Assembly (NCBI GenBank): GCA_958510875.1
Contig: OY294068.1
Coordinates: 174,933,411-174,997,410, forward strand
Direction of reading: 5' to 3'
Length of the DNA: 64,000 nt
Origin: Endomychus coccineus
Taxonomy: Eukaryota; Arthropoda; Insecta; Coleoptera; Endomychidae
The notes below the pieces were generated by a model. The model did not search any database. It was not told the origin of the DNA and was given only the letters and a program-made list of their open reading frames with translations. Within the stretch, counting starts at the first letter, position 1; every line of letters begins with the position of its first letter. Shown one piece after another: positions 1 through 11,500 of the stretch. Both the position numbers and the translations under genes were made by a program.

Positions 1-255
1 TAACTCGCGAGCTACGCGCCTCTCACGTGAACGTCATTCGATTTATCGAAAATTAACCAATTTAAAACAGTTTTCGACCCCGTTTGTGGCTATTGCGACC
101 TTGTAAAAGGTTCAAAGTTAACATTTCGTTTTACATTCCACAACCACCCTTGACCAAGATAATTTTTATTTTGTAATTCATTATTGTTTTACAACTGAAA
201 TAAATAGGTATGAAATTTGTAGGTTATTGATGATGTAAATGCGACAATGACATAA

Positions 256-1378
256 TTAAGGCAAAAAGCAGCCGCTCTAGCAGTGCAAAATAGAGTCGGC
301 AATCTCGCTGTTCCCATTGAATTACGAACAGCAAATATTTCATTAACATCGAATAGAAAATGTATAGCCAAACGCAAACATTTTCCATTAACTTCAGCTC
401 TTGCTATAACTATACATAAGTCGCAAGGCGGGACTTTTGACGATATAATATATGAGTATAGTAAAGCACATTCTCAGGAACTCGTTTATGTTGCGCTCTC
501 TCGGATGACTAATATTGAAAAATTGTATATCACGACAAAAAACGATAATTCTACATTCAAGTTTTATCATAATCGAAGGCAAGCTGCATCGACTGCATCT
601 TTGTTGCAAGAATTCAAAAGACTGTCGTTAAATAGTGTTCAGACGACAGTTCAAAGTGTCTTAGATTTCATTAGTAATAGAAATGGCATTTCAATAATGA
701 CTTTCAATTGCCAAAGTCTAAATAGTCACAAATATGATTTACAAGATTCAGTTACGAGACAAACAAATGTGTTACTTCTTACCGAAACTTGCATGGCGCA
801 TGATAATCCGATTGAAATACCTAATTTCAATTGTATTGTTCAATTCAAACGAGATACTGTTCCAAAAGGTGGGGTAGCTATTTACCAAAATAATAATAAT
901 GTAACTAATATTATGACTCCGAATATTGAAATAAATATTGCACACGTTAGCGATGTTAATGTTAGGCGCTCATTTGTTGGAGATATTTGTGCGTGCTTAT
1001 GAAAAATTAGAAATGGTCTACACATAGTCATGGTAGCAATTTACATTTCTCCGAATCCAAAATTGGACGAGGTAGAGCATTTTATTCATCGCACTTTACT
1101 GGAGTACACTGAAGAAGAGTCGAAAATACAAATGGTAATAAATTTCCACTTATCTTGGCTGGCGATTTCAACATCAATTTCGCTGATAAAAAATCAGAGC
1201 GGTTGACAACTTTTCTTTCGGAAAAATTGAATTTGAAAATAAATAATGATCCACAAGAGTCCACAACAAAATATGGGACGCGGTATTTTCCAGATATTTA
1301 GAGGATATCGAGTCTCAAACTTATGTCTCTTATTTCAGTTACCATAAACCTATAGTTTCAATGATAACAAATTCCTGA
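256..1378 (+). pseudogene. Helitron helicase C-terminus plus endonuclease domain (decayed)
   Basis: The frame opening at 256 reads the end of a Pif1-like SF1 helicase: a 'THKSQGGTF'-like motif (here IHKSQGGTF) followed by 'LVYVALSRM', the last two helicase motifs. It then passes directly into an exonuclease-endonuclease-phosphatase domain starting 'ISIMTFNCQSLNSHK' and 'LLLTETCMAH'. This order is that of Rep-Hel-EN Helitrons (Helentrons). An in-frame TGA lies at 1000-1002. After it the same frame continues to about 1140, then shifts; 'LILAGDFNINFADKK', a catalytic EEP motif, follows in another frame. A further shift near 1283 leads to 'VFSRYLEDIESQTYVSYFSYHK' and a stop at 1376-1378, apparently the natural C-terminus. 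With one stop and at least two frameshifts this copy is dead. The Rep domain and 5' helicase motifs are absent from the window. Whether it lies in a NELL intron or upstream of the gene cannot be decided here. Confidence 0.85.
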
Positions 1379-2151
1379 ATAACCTACATGTATTGTAAGA
1401 TAATTAAAATATTTAAACGATATTAACTTCTCATTTATTCAATAAAAGAAAAAAATTTGTTTTCTTATCGGTCACCACGCTTAAAAAGTGTAACTTGAAT
1501 TAATATCAAAGAAAAAAAATATACTGCATAAATTAAAAATAAATAAATAATTATAATTGCATAAGTTGAAAAAAATGCTATGCAATACAAGGTCTTTGGT
1601 TGTAATTTCATCTAGGAATATGTTCCTTGTTGCTTGGCTAATATATCGACCATCCCATTGCCCTCAATTCCATTATGTACAACTATCCACAGTTACCGAA
1701 TAGTATTTCCTTTCAAGCAATGATAATATCGTCAGTGCAATCATCGTTGACCCAAATTAGGGCTTATTTTACGGCAGACGTTCCCGCCGTAAAAATCGAA
1801 GCGGCATTATGTAAACTGATTGTTATTTTAATCTCATACTTGGGGGTGTATATGGCCAGCCATGGCACCGGTCCACTCTTTGACCCGTCCCTATATATTA
1901 ACGTTTCTGCAGTGTTTGCCGTCAGAGATTTAAATATTTTCGTGTTGAGAGTAGAAGTGCCTGCGACATATTTTGGGCATCGAACCTACCTATGTGGTTT
2001 ATAGGCATTCTATGGAGCTGAGAGTACAAAAAACTCTTTGCACCAATTACCAGAAGTTCCAAAGAAATAATGCAGTTTTCCACCCTTATGACTGTAATTT
2101 TCACCAACCAATTGTAAAGAAATGATTCTAACAACATTATTTTTGTTTCAG
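1379..2151. other. AT-rich non-coding stretch before the first visible NELL exon
   Basis: No conserved coding segment was recognised. A 109-codon open frame at 1675-2004 has no family resemblance and no signal-peptide layout. The stretch ends with a polypyrimidine tract and AG at 2150-2151, the acceptor of the first NELL exon seen here, so at least its right part is intron. Confidence 0.6.
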
Positions 2152-2579
2152 GAGACAATAGAAATTTAAAATTACCATCATCGGCGTTTGAACAAGTATC
2201 GAGCATGCTGCGAAGAAGTCCGGAATTCACGATAACAGCGTGGCTCCGACAGGACATAGGAAACACGGGTATAATTTTAAGTATCGCTCACGGGTTTGAC
2301 AGGTACCTCGAATTGGTATCTAGTGGTCGAAAGAACGAAATCCGCCTCCATTACACGTCGCGGGAAGATTCCAAAGTGCACGTTGAAACGTTCCATTATA
2401 AACTCGCGGACAATTTGTGGCATCAGTTAACGGTGACTATTAGTGGCTCAGAAGCTGAGCTTTTTGTGGATTGTGGCCGTTTGTATAAAAGACTTTTAAG
2501 GCCCGGTAAACCGGACAGAAATTTTATTAAAGCTAAGCAACTCTGGTTAGGACAGAGAAATAGCCTGTATCATTATAAG
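2152..2579 (+). CDS. NELL: NELL exon: TSPN / laminin-G-like domain
   Basis: The acceptor is TTTCAG ending at 2151; the first two bases finish a split codon. The 142 codons encode most of the thrombospondin-N/laminin-G fold, with family blocks 'EFTITAWLRQ', 'GIILSIAHGFDRYLEL', 'NEIRLHYTS', 'LADNLWHQLTVTIS' and 'LWLGQRNS'. The donor GTAAGC starts at 2580, phase 0. The N-terminal part of the domain and the signal peptide are expected on exons upstream of this window. Confidence 0.95.
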
Positions 2580-5500
2580 GTAAGCATGCAGTACTTTCTT
2601 GGTTCTTTATGTATATTACAAATCTTCATTAGAAGATACACAGATAGTTCTAATTTCAATTTGAGGCACATACGCAAAAAAATAATGGTTTTAAATATGA
2701 TACCCGAATTATGTCGGCCACATTGACGACGTACCAAATATCTCGCCTAGCACAAGTTTCGAAAATTACTGAAAGGTTAGAACAAAATATCCATGAATTT
2801 TAATACCATATTTTCAAAATCCATCTAGCCAAAGCTGAAATGAAGAAATGATAATAGTACCTATATTATACATGAGATATTTTGAATTCATTCAAATTTC
2901 CTACAATCCACTGGGTTAAATATGGATACATTCCATTAAATTTTATAGGCGGCACTGTTTTCTCAAAAGTTTACTTGAAAATTTAAACTAGAGAAACTGA
3001 GGAAACGTCAAGATACAGAACGTCAATATAACTATTAAAACAAAGTCGTTTCCATAGCTGACTCGAAAAATCAAATTAATTCTTACTAATTACAATTTTT
3101 TTCAAATAACCGCTCATCACACTATAAAAAAGTAACAATCATCCTTCTCCACCAAAAATACTATTAAAGTACTGACGTTTCAGCTGCTAAGTAAACCATC
3201 ATCAGAGTAAACTAAATTAGAAATCAAAATGTGCTTTTTTAAATAGTACTGTAAATAAGAGATTTGTCCTCTGCAGGAGATAAATCTGAATTCATTAAAG
3301 CGCTTTTTCGCTTATATATTTCCACCCTTTCTAAATTACCTATATATTTATCATCACTGTGTTTCAAGATTAAACTTTATTGAGAAATGGTGTGACATGT
3401 ATTTGAAACAAGTCCTGCTAATGCTGATTTTTCACCATTATTTCTCTTTACATGGACAAAATGTTCTTTATATTACAATATTCCTTCTAGTTTTATCCAC
3501 ATAGCATTTTGAACACTACTCATAATCGATTTTGTAAATTTAACGCATTTAGGTGAAGGGTTTTGGAAATCTTTCCATAGGGATCTTTATTCAACATGTT
3601 ATTTACCGAATTGTTATAATATACATAAATGCAATGAAATTTCCTTTATCTGCTTTCAAGTAATAACATTGTTTCTCCTTCATTGATTTTATGATTTTAT
3701 TAGAATTATTGGATCTACTTTTATATAATTTATTTGACTGTTATAGAATTCTCTTGCACTTGTTAAGAATAATAGCTTTATCTTGAAAGTTAAGAGACCA
3801 AGTCGTAAGTAATTCCTTAGAATCAATTGCCAAATTCAGTCCTTCATTCAACAAACTCATTTCCATTTTATTGAATTTAATATCAATTTTATTGTGAATG
3901 ATGCTAATATTCTCAGTTTCTTCTTCAGGTGGCTTTGATAACAATTTTTGAAATTTATTGTGATTGATTTCATTTATTTTTGTCATTATGAGTCAATAAC
4001 TATTGAAGATAGGTATGGGAACAATATACATAGAGAAGTAGCAAATTTAAAGGGATATCCGAATAAGAAATAATATACAAGGCATTCCATTAAAAAAAAA
4101 GCCGTTATAAAGCCGTTAGCCCCTAGTTAATTATGACCAGGAGAAAATTATAAAATAGAAAATACGAAGATTTTTCAAACTAATGTTTTCTCAATAAAAA
4201 CTATAAAATAATTGATATCTCAAAAACCGTACAGCATATGCATAGATATTCATTGAGTAAACTTGATTAGAAACACATAGAGAATTCAAATTTAATATTA
4301 GATAGAGGTTGTTGAATTTGAAGTTTGAAAATATCTGCTACTTTCTAATAGATGCACCGCTGTCCAAGAATATTTTAGAAAGACAAATCATTCCTACTTA
4401 TAAAATTAGTTTGATTGTCCATCCACCGTAAATGACTCTGTATATCAAGAGTCTAAAGTGCGACTTTTGCACGAGAGATTAAAAAGCACTTTAGTCCCGT
4501 GGCTGGTGTAGAAATTATATTGATAAATCGTTGATAAAAAAAATGTTTCTTTACAGTTTTATAACAATGTAGTTTTTGATATAATGGGTACTGCTTAAAT
4601 CAGCTCTGAATAAGTCCTCGGTGAAAGTGAAGATGATCAAACAATAACACCTCCAGAAACGTCTTCTGGGAGCAAGTTGACAATGTGGGACCCGCAAATA
4701 ATATCATAATATAAAACTACTGGCCGATTTCTGAACATATAATTGAACGTTTATAAAAACACACTGCAAAACAAGAACGAGAATTAAAAGTTATCAATCA
4801 AACACAAAATCTCAAATGACAACAATTGCTCCGACACTTTATAGAAACAGAAGTGACGTTTGGCAAAATAACAATGCTTTCTATGGGTTGTACTTATTTT
4901 TTTTTTCTATACTTCACTACACGAGAGGAAAATATATAAGGTTCGAAGAACATCGTGTCAGCAGTGGAATGTTGAGAGAAGAGATTGACATTCGAATTTT
5001 TCTTGAAGGGTTGGAGGTTATGTCTGGCAGGATAAATTCTGCAGGTCTCGAGCTTGACAATGAAGGGTTGACTACCTTGAACTCGTCTAGTCCGCATATC
5101 TAGAATCTCTCGTGGTGGAACAACAGACGAGATTTTGAAGAACACCGACCATGGATATATCTATAGAAAAGGGAGATAGCCCACCTTTCTACTATGTTCC
5201 AGAGAGGTCAATGAATTCGTAAATGTGACATCATCAATCTCGGATAGAATTCAAAAGCTTCAGCGTATGTTTGGGAGCCAAACTCCAAACATGTGAACAG
5301 TACTTCAGGACAGGTCGAATCTGTGCTTTGTAAATTATGAGGACCGGCTGGGATGTAATGCAGCTCTTTGTACAGAGTGGTCCAAATTGGACACTTTTGA
5401 TAGGAAACACCAATTTCTAGAGAAGATAGAGACAAACTAGCCTACATGTTACGAGGTCGATTTTTGAGAGAAAATGAATGCCGAAAACCGCACTTTGATA

Positions 5501-8500
5501 TCTTGACTTGTTCAAAAGATACAAGGTGTTTTTCAATTTTGTGCATTTCTGACCCACCCCCGTAACTTGTTTATTTATGTATATTTCTGATTTCTGTGAA
5601 AACATTTTCGAGACACTTTTTTGGAAGGAATCTAATGGTGTTCCTTGTTTTTTATTGAAAAATATGGTTTTGAAGTTATGACATAAACTTGTATTTTTTC
5701 TTATGGACCACCCTGTATATTTTTACATATTCGTGTTTGAAATAAAATTCTCTTTTCAAATATATATAATAGTTGCTACTTCTTTTTCAAAACATTTATT
5801 TTGTCGCTGTTTTCAACTTATTTTAGATGAATAATCAAAATCTGGGTTGCCATGCCTGAATACGGAACAAAATACCTTAGCAACTACAGTCTATGCGTAC
5901 TGTCAAACAATTATTAATAATTGCAGTTTGCTTTACAAGTTTAGTGTGCTTCTTTGAACTGAGTTTTGAACTTACGACAATATTTTTATCTTCCTGTTAA
6001 TTCAAAATGTATGAAAATTACGAAAAATATGATATGCTAAAGTGTTATTGGGAATCACATGAAGATGCACAGGCTGCCAGCAATATTTACTTTGACCGAT
6101 ACCCTGAAAGGAGACAACCGTTTCGGGATATGTTCACTAGATTGCAGTAAAACCTAGTTAATTACGGTTCTTTTTCAAAACCAAGGACAAGAGTTTACGA
6201 AGCCAGGAATAGAGATAGAGAGTTAGAAGAAATAACAGTTTTGGGGGAAATACAAAATCAACCCAATATTTCACTACGCAAAATGCAGTTGAATACAGGT
6301 ATTCCAAAGACTACAGCAATGCGAATTCTAAGAAAAAATAAATTCAAACCGTATACAGTAAGAAAAGTTCACAAGTTACTACCAAATGACCTACAATTCC
6401 GGCTCGAATTCTGCCAATGGTATTTAGGAAAATGTGCTGAAAACTTATACTTTGGACAGAACATCATATGGACTGATGAAGCATGCGTTAGCAGCGCTGG
6501 TATTTTAAATGGATACAATACCTACAATTGGACTTTGGAAAATCCATATATTACAGTGGAGACACAAAATCAAGGCCGATACAGTTTTAATGTTTGGGTC
6601 GGTATTTTTAGAGGAAGGTTTATCGGTCCCCATATCTATGAGGGTAACCTTACAGCAGCCCGATATGTGGAAATATTGCGGGAATTTGTCGAACCTATAA
6701 TGGATGATTTGCCATTACAACAAATTGGACACGTATACTTCCAACAAGACGGGGCACCATGTCATAACGCACACATTATAACGACGTATTTGAACGAAAT
6801 ATTTGGGGACAATAATTGGCTTGGCAACCGGGGTCCTGTTCATTGGGCGGCAAGATCCCCCGATCTTACGCCTCCAGATTTTCACCTCTGGGGAAGAATA
6901 AAGGACCTCACATATAAACGGCATCCTGATTCCCATGCCTTTCGTTCAATACCTGCGGTAGAATTAATTAATGCTGTCAATAATGTTAAGAAGCGAAGTC
7001 AATTATGTTTCGATTTAAATGGTGCTCAATTTGAACACATGTTGTAAATATGTAGTTTAAAAATGTAATATTTTTGTTCTTGTTATTCTGTTTTTTGATT
7101 AAATTAATGAGTTATTATAAAATAGGCACTAATTATTGTTTTCAACAGCAGTTATGTAGAACTATTTTGTTTCGTATTCAGGCATGGCAACCCAGATTTT
7201 GATTATTCATCTAAAATAAGTCGAAAACAGCCACAAAATAAATGTTTTAAAAGAGAAGTAGCAACTATTATATAAATTTGAAAATAGAATTTTATTTCAA
7301 ACACGAATATGTAAAAATATACAGGGTGGTCCATAAGAAAAAATACAAGTTTATGTCAACTTCAAAACCATATTTTTCAATAAAAAACAAGGAACACCAT
7401 TAGATTCCTTTCAAAAAAGCGTCTCAAGAATGTTTTCACAGAAATCAGAAATATTCATAAATAAACAAGTTACGGGGGTGGGTCAGAAATGCACAAAATT
7501 GAAAAACACCTTGTATCTTTTGAACAAGATATCAAAGTGCGGTTTTCGGCATTCATTTTCTCTCAAAAATCGACCCTCGTAACATGTAGGCTAGTTTTTC
7601 TCTATCTTCTCTAGAAATTGGTGTTCCCTATCAAAAGTGTCCAATTTGGACCACTCTGTACAGAATAGAAAACCATGCTTTTGTGAAATGGTTTTCGCAA
7701 TGGACCTCACATGATCATCCTATGAGAGGTGGTGATCTCGAGCATATATGCATAGGAATAGTTGTACCTAAAATCTTCATATTAAGGATTGTGGAATCCG
7801 CCTTCCTGGAGAAAACGCAAGCTTGAGTTTTGGTTACATTTCCATTTCAAAATCATTGCCAGATCTTCAATAATTGCGTCAACTTGTCTCTGTCTCGCTC
7901 CTCTGGCTTCGTTGGATGGTATAGAGGCTCCAGATGATAAAAAGGTATGAAGTGTACCATCATATGCAAAGCTGTGCACGGGACAGGTGGTCGCTTTCAG
8001 TAGATCGTTGATATGGAGCAGAAACAAAGTTGGTGCGAAGACATATCTCTGTGGAACACCAGCGTTGCTAGCTATTGTATCGGAGGATACTCCGTCAACC
8101 ACCACACGGAGTGATCTATCTGAGAAAAACTCGATTGTAAGCTACAAAGTTCAGACGGCAAACCATATAACGGAAATTTTCCAAGAAGGCTCTGGTGCCA
8201 AACATCCGAAAATCTCCCAAGATTAACAGTTTTGGTGCATATCCTATGATAATAATTCATCAAAACAATACTTTCACCGGAACGTCAGTTACATGTCGAA
8301 AAGAATAATGCGAAACAGTTTGTGGAGTGATAATAATAGTATTCAATGTATTCGTTCATAAAAACTAAAAATGTATCCTCGCATAATTCAAGAATGAAAC
8401 AAGTTTAAACTGGAAGAAAAAACTTTTCAATCGTCGGATATTCTCAACATGATAAAGAAAAAAGAAAAATGTGACAACAATTGGAAAAGTCTAAACAGTG

Positions 8501-11500
8501 ACTTTTATGTATAGCGAATGAAAAATCGCTTCAGTCAAGCGGAATTACGGGAACCGTAAATAAACTTGAAGAAAAGTTCAAAACCGTTGAGACTTTCATG
8601 AGCTTCCTAAATCCATTCCTTGCTTAACGTAAACATTTCTCACGTTGCTTATCAAATAATAAGTTTTAAAAGTTCGAACAACATCTCGGTGAAACATGGC
8701 GAAGCCGTTGTTGCCAATTTAATGATTTCGTCAGCGAATAATAACTTTGTAATTTTTAATTATTATTAGCTTGTTTGTCAAGGACTAAAGCTATTGTCGT
8801 GAAATAAATTATGTGAAATGTAGTACTCAGGACAGAGGAGACCAAATCAAAGACAGAATTTAAATTGCTCGCGAGAGAGCCGCTCAAGCAAAAATGGGCT
8901 TAAACCCCGAGCTTTAGACAGGCCAAGGGGGTGAACTCACCTTACAGGAATCACGCAACTCAACTAATGTATACTATATATAGGTCAATGACTCGATATG
9001 TAAGGCATGAAAAGAAGATGACATCTCGGCTCGGCAGAGCACGTTCTAAGCACCTGACCAACCCTTGCCAACACTAGAGAGTCAATATCAGGGGACCTCT
9101 GGTCGATCTTGGCCAGAATTAGGTAGACCTCTCCCAGTGCTGTGCTTTTGTTCTTCCGACACCTATGAGTGGCTGGACAGTTTAGAGACACACTGGAGGA
9201 CTGTCACCTATGGAGGTGGTAGAATGGTCCTAATGTGACTAAGTATAATCTGACCATCGGTTCATTTGATGAAATGGCTTTCAAATATTAATATCCCCGA
9301 TACAAATTGAACAGAATGCGTAATCCTTACGTTTTTATGTAGGGAGCAAAATTTTCAAAAGATTGGCATAGATATGTCGATGATATTTTTGAGATTTTCA
9401 GTAAAGATTTTGATTTACATGGCTTTTTGAACAAGCGTAATAGCCAATTGGATTCACTAAAATTCACTGCCGAAATAGAAAAAGATAAGCAGCTTCCTTT
9501 CCCTGATATTAAGATTATAAAAGATGGTAATCACTTGGAATTTGACAGAAAACCCACTCAAACAAATAAATGTACTCCGGCGGATTCAGGTACATCTTTT
9601 TATAAAATAGCTCCATTCAATAGTCCCGTTCATAGATTATTGAACGTCCCTTTGAGCCAGCAAAATTATAACCACGAAGTTAAGAAACTTCAACAAATAG
9701 CGTTGGACAATGGTTATAACTAATCTGATCAATAATTCAATTCAACGAAATTGGAAAGCAGCCAACTAACGAAATTAGAGCCAATACCTTCAAATAGTTC
9801 AATGAAATTCAAAAGTTTCACTTATCATCCTTCAGTAATTAATAAGAAAGAACAAGCTAAAAAACCGTTTGATAAAGTTTCCGTAGGTTCCATGAAAACT
9901 AATGTATGGTGTTAAATTTCAATGTAAGTTTACTTTATGTGTCTCAGATAATAATCGAAGCATATATCAGACTTTGGATTAAATTAGTAAGACACGATTT
10001 ACAACCCTTTGGGGCGTTGGTTGAAAGCTTTCTAAGATACTGCCCATAACATTTCAATTACAATTTTCGTACTTGAATTTCGAACTAAAGAAATTATAAT
10101 TTGAAATATCACCTTCTTAGAACCAGGTTTGGAAATCAGTATCATCGCGATGTTGTGAGGTTGATCCTCTTTGTTTAGGATGTTTAAGCTTGATTTGAAG
10201 TTTTTTTTGACAAATATAAATGGTTAATTTGGAAAAATAGTAGGTTCGCAATCTTGAATACCTTTGGGATTTTTTTTCGGAACACAAGTTTAGGTGTGCA
10301 AAGTTTTACGTTTACACTTATTTATTTTCATTTATTATTTTATTTCAACTAATAATTTGCAACAGAACAACAACATCACTGTTCCATTTTGCAACTAGTT
10401 CTGAATGAAAGCATAAACACCTTTTAAAACAATACCCAGCACCATAGAATCAACCGAAAATGTAACAGAACATTTGCCACACCAATCATCGAGTCTTTGA
10501 CCCGTATGTTACGTCCACAAAGCTAGCAGAGCCATTTCAGACAAATTTGAAAAAAACTTCCTAATTATAGGTTATTTATAGGCTTTTTCAGACACAACTA
10601 TAAATTTGTAGGCGTTGACGATATTAGAACATCATTCCGAATACAAATCAATAAACTGTAATATAGAAACGATATGCTTCAGATTTACTGTGTATGCCAT
10701 GTTTATCACCTGAACGAAATCTGACATGGTATGGTTAATTTATTTCCAAAATTTGATTCGTGATTTCAGTGAAGCGATAAATGCAAAAACGTGCGAACCG
10801 CGTGACATAAATAGCATGTATTTTGTCTACGACGGTGCCGGCATGAAACGGTGTATTAAAGCGATCTCTTATCGAAGGGTTTGTAAGAATATTGCTAACA
10901 TCCGTTCGAGACGTTATTTGCACGCTCATCAAGATAACATTTCGAAATAATGTAGAATGATTCCAAAATTACCCAGCCATTTGCATGGGATGGTCTAGAA
11001 CCGTGAAAGGAAAAAATACAGTATTATTCTATCCTATTTTATTCTTCACAAATTATTGGATCAGTTTCTATTAGACTATTAGGGCGCATAAGGCCCCCAC
11101 CCCAACCTTAGCTTAATTTTCAATAGACCTGAGATAAATGAATATAAAATTAATCAACAAATGGAGTAATGAATAAAATAGTTGAACAAACTGCTTGTTA
11201 TAGATTGTCCACAAAGATAATAAGGTTTCAGTAAATCGACCTGTAATAGACAACTTGAAAACCTAATTATCTGGATAATTTCTAACATACAATTTGTTCA
11301 ACTACATATTCATTTCTTGGGTGGTTACAAAATAGGGGTCGGAATTTTCCGTATCCAAGTATTCAAGTATTTGTTTATAATCCTATTTGAATATTCAAAT
11401 TATCCAATATTTGAATATTTGCAAATATTCAAATATTTGAATATCTGAATATTCAAATATCCAAATATTTGAATATCTGTATTCATTTCTTGCGTGGTTA

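Larger units (their letters stand above)
5373..7658 (+). mobile_element. Tc1/mariner-superfamily (DD42D) transposon with ~500-bp TIRs
   Basis: Both ends begin CAGAGTGGTCC and are flanked by TA at 5371-5372 and 7659-7660, the superfamily's target duplication. The insertion splits a LINE whose uninterrupted copies elsewhere confirm the boundaries. The inverted repeats are 5373-5874 and 7163-7658, unusually long for the superfamily. The single transposase gene inside carries an in-frame stop. Confidence 0.9.
4908..8215 (-). mobile_element. Non-LTR retrotransposon (LINE) 3' part, split by a DNA transposon
   Basis: Two halves, 4908-5370 and 7661-8215, are collinear with copies at 30940-31790 and 49549-50930. 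The minus strand encodes a decayed reverse transcriptase: 'APTLFLLHINDLL' and 'VHSFAYDGTLHTF', where the expected FADD catalytic box has become FAYD. Further 3' it has the post-RT region seen in Jockey/CR1-like elements. Joining the halves at the TA restores the sequence found at the same place in the other copies (about 31459 and 50079), so the LINE is older than the DNA transposon. The clade is not certain. Confidence 0.75.

Noticed and set aside
1675..2004. 109-codon plus-strand frame upstream of the first NELL exon, considered as a missing NELL N-terminus
   Set aside because: No signal-peptide layout and no TSPN motifs; no GT donor in phase with the acceptor at 2151 that joins it sensibly.
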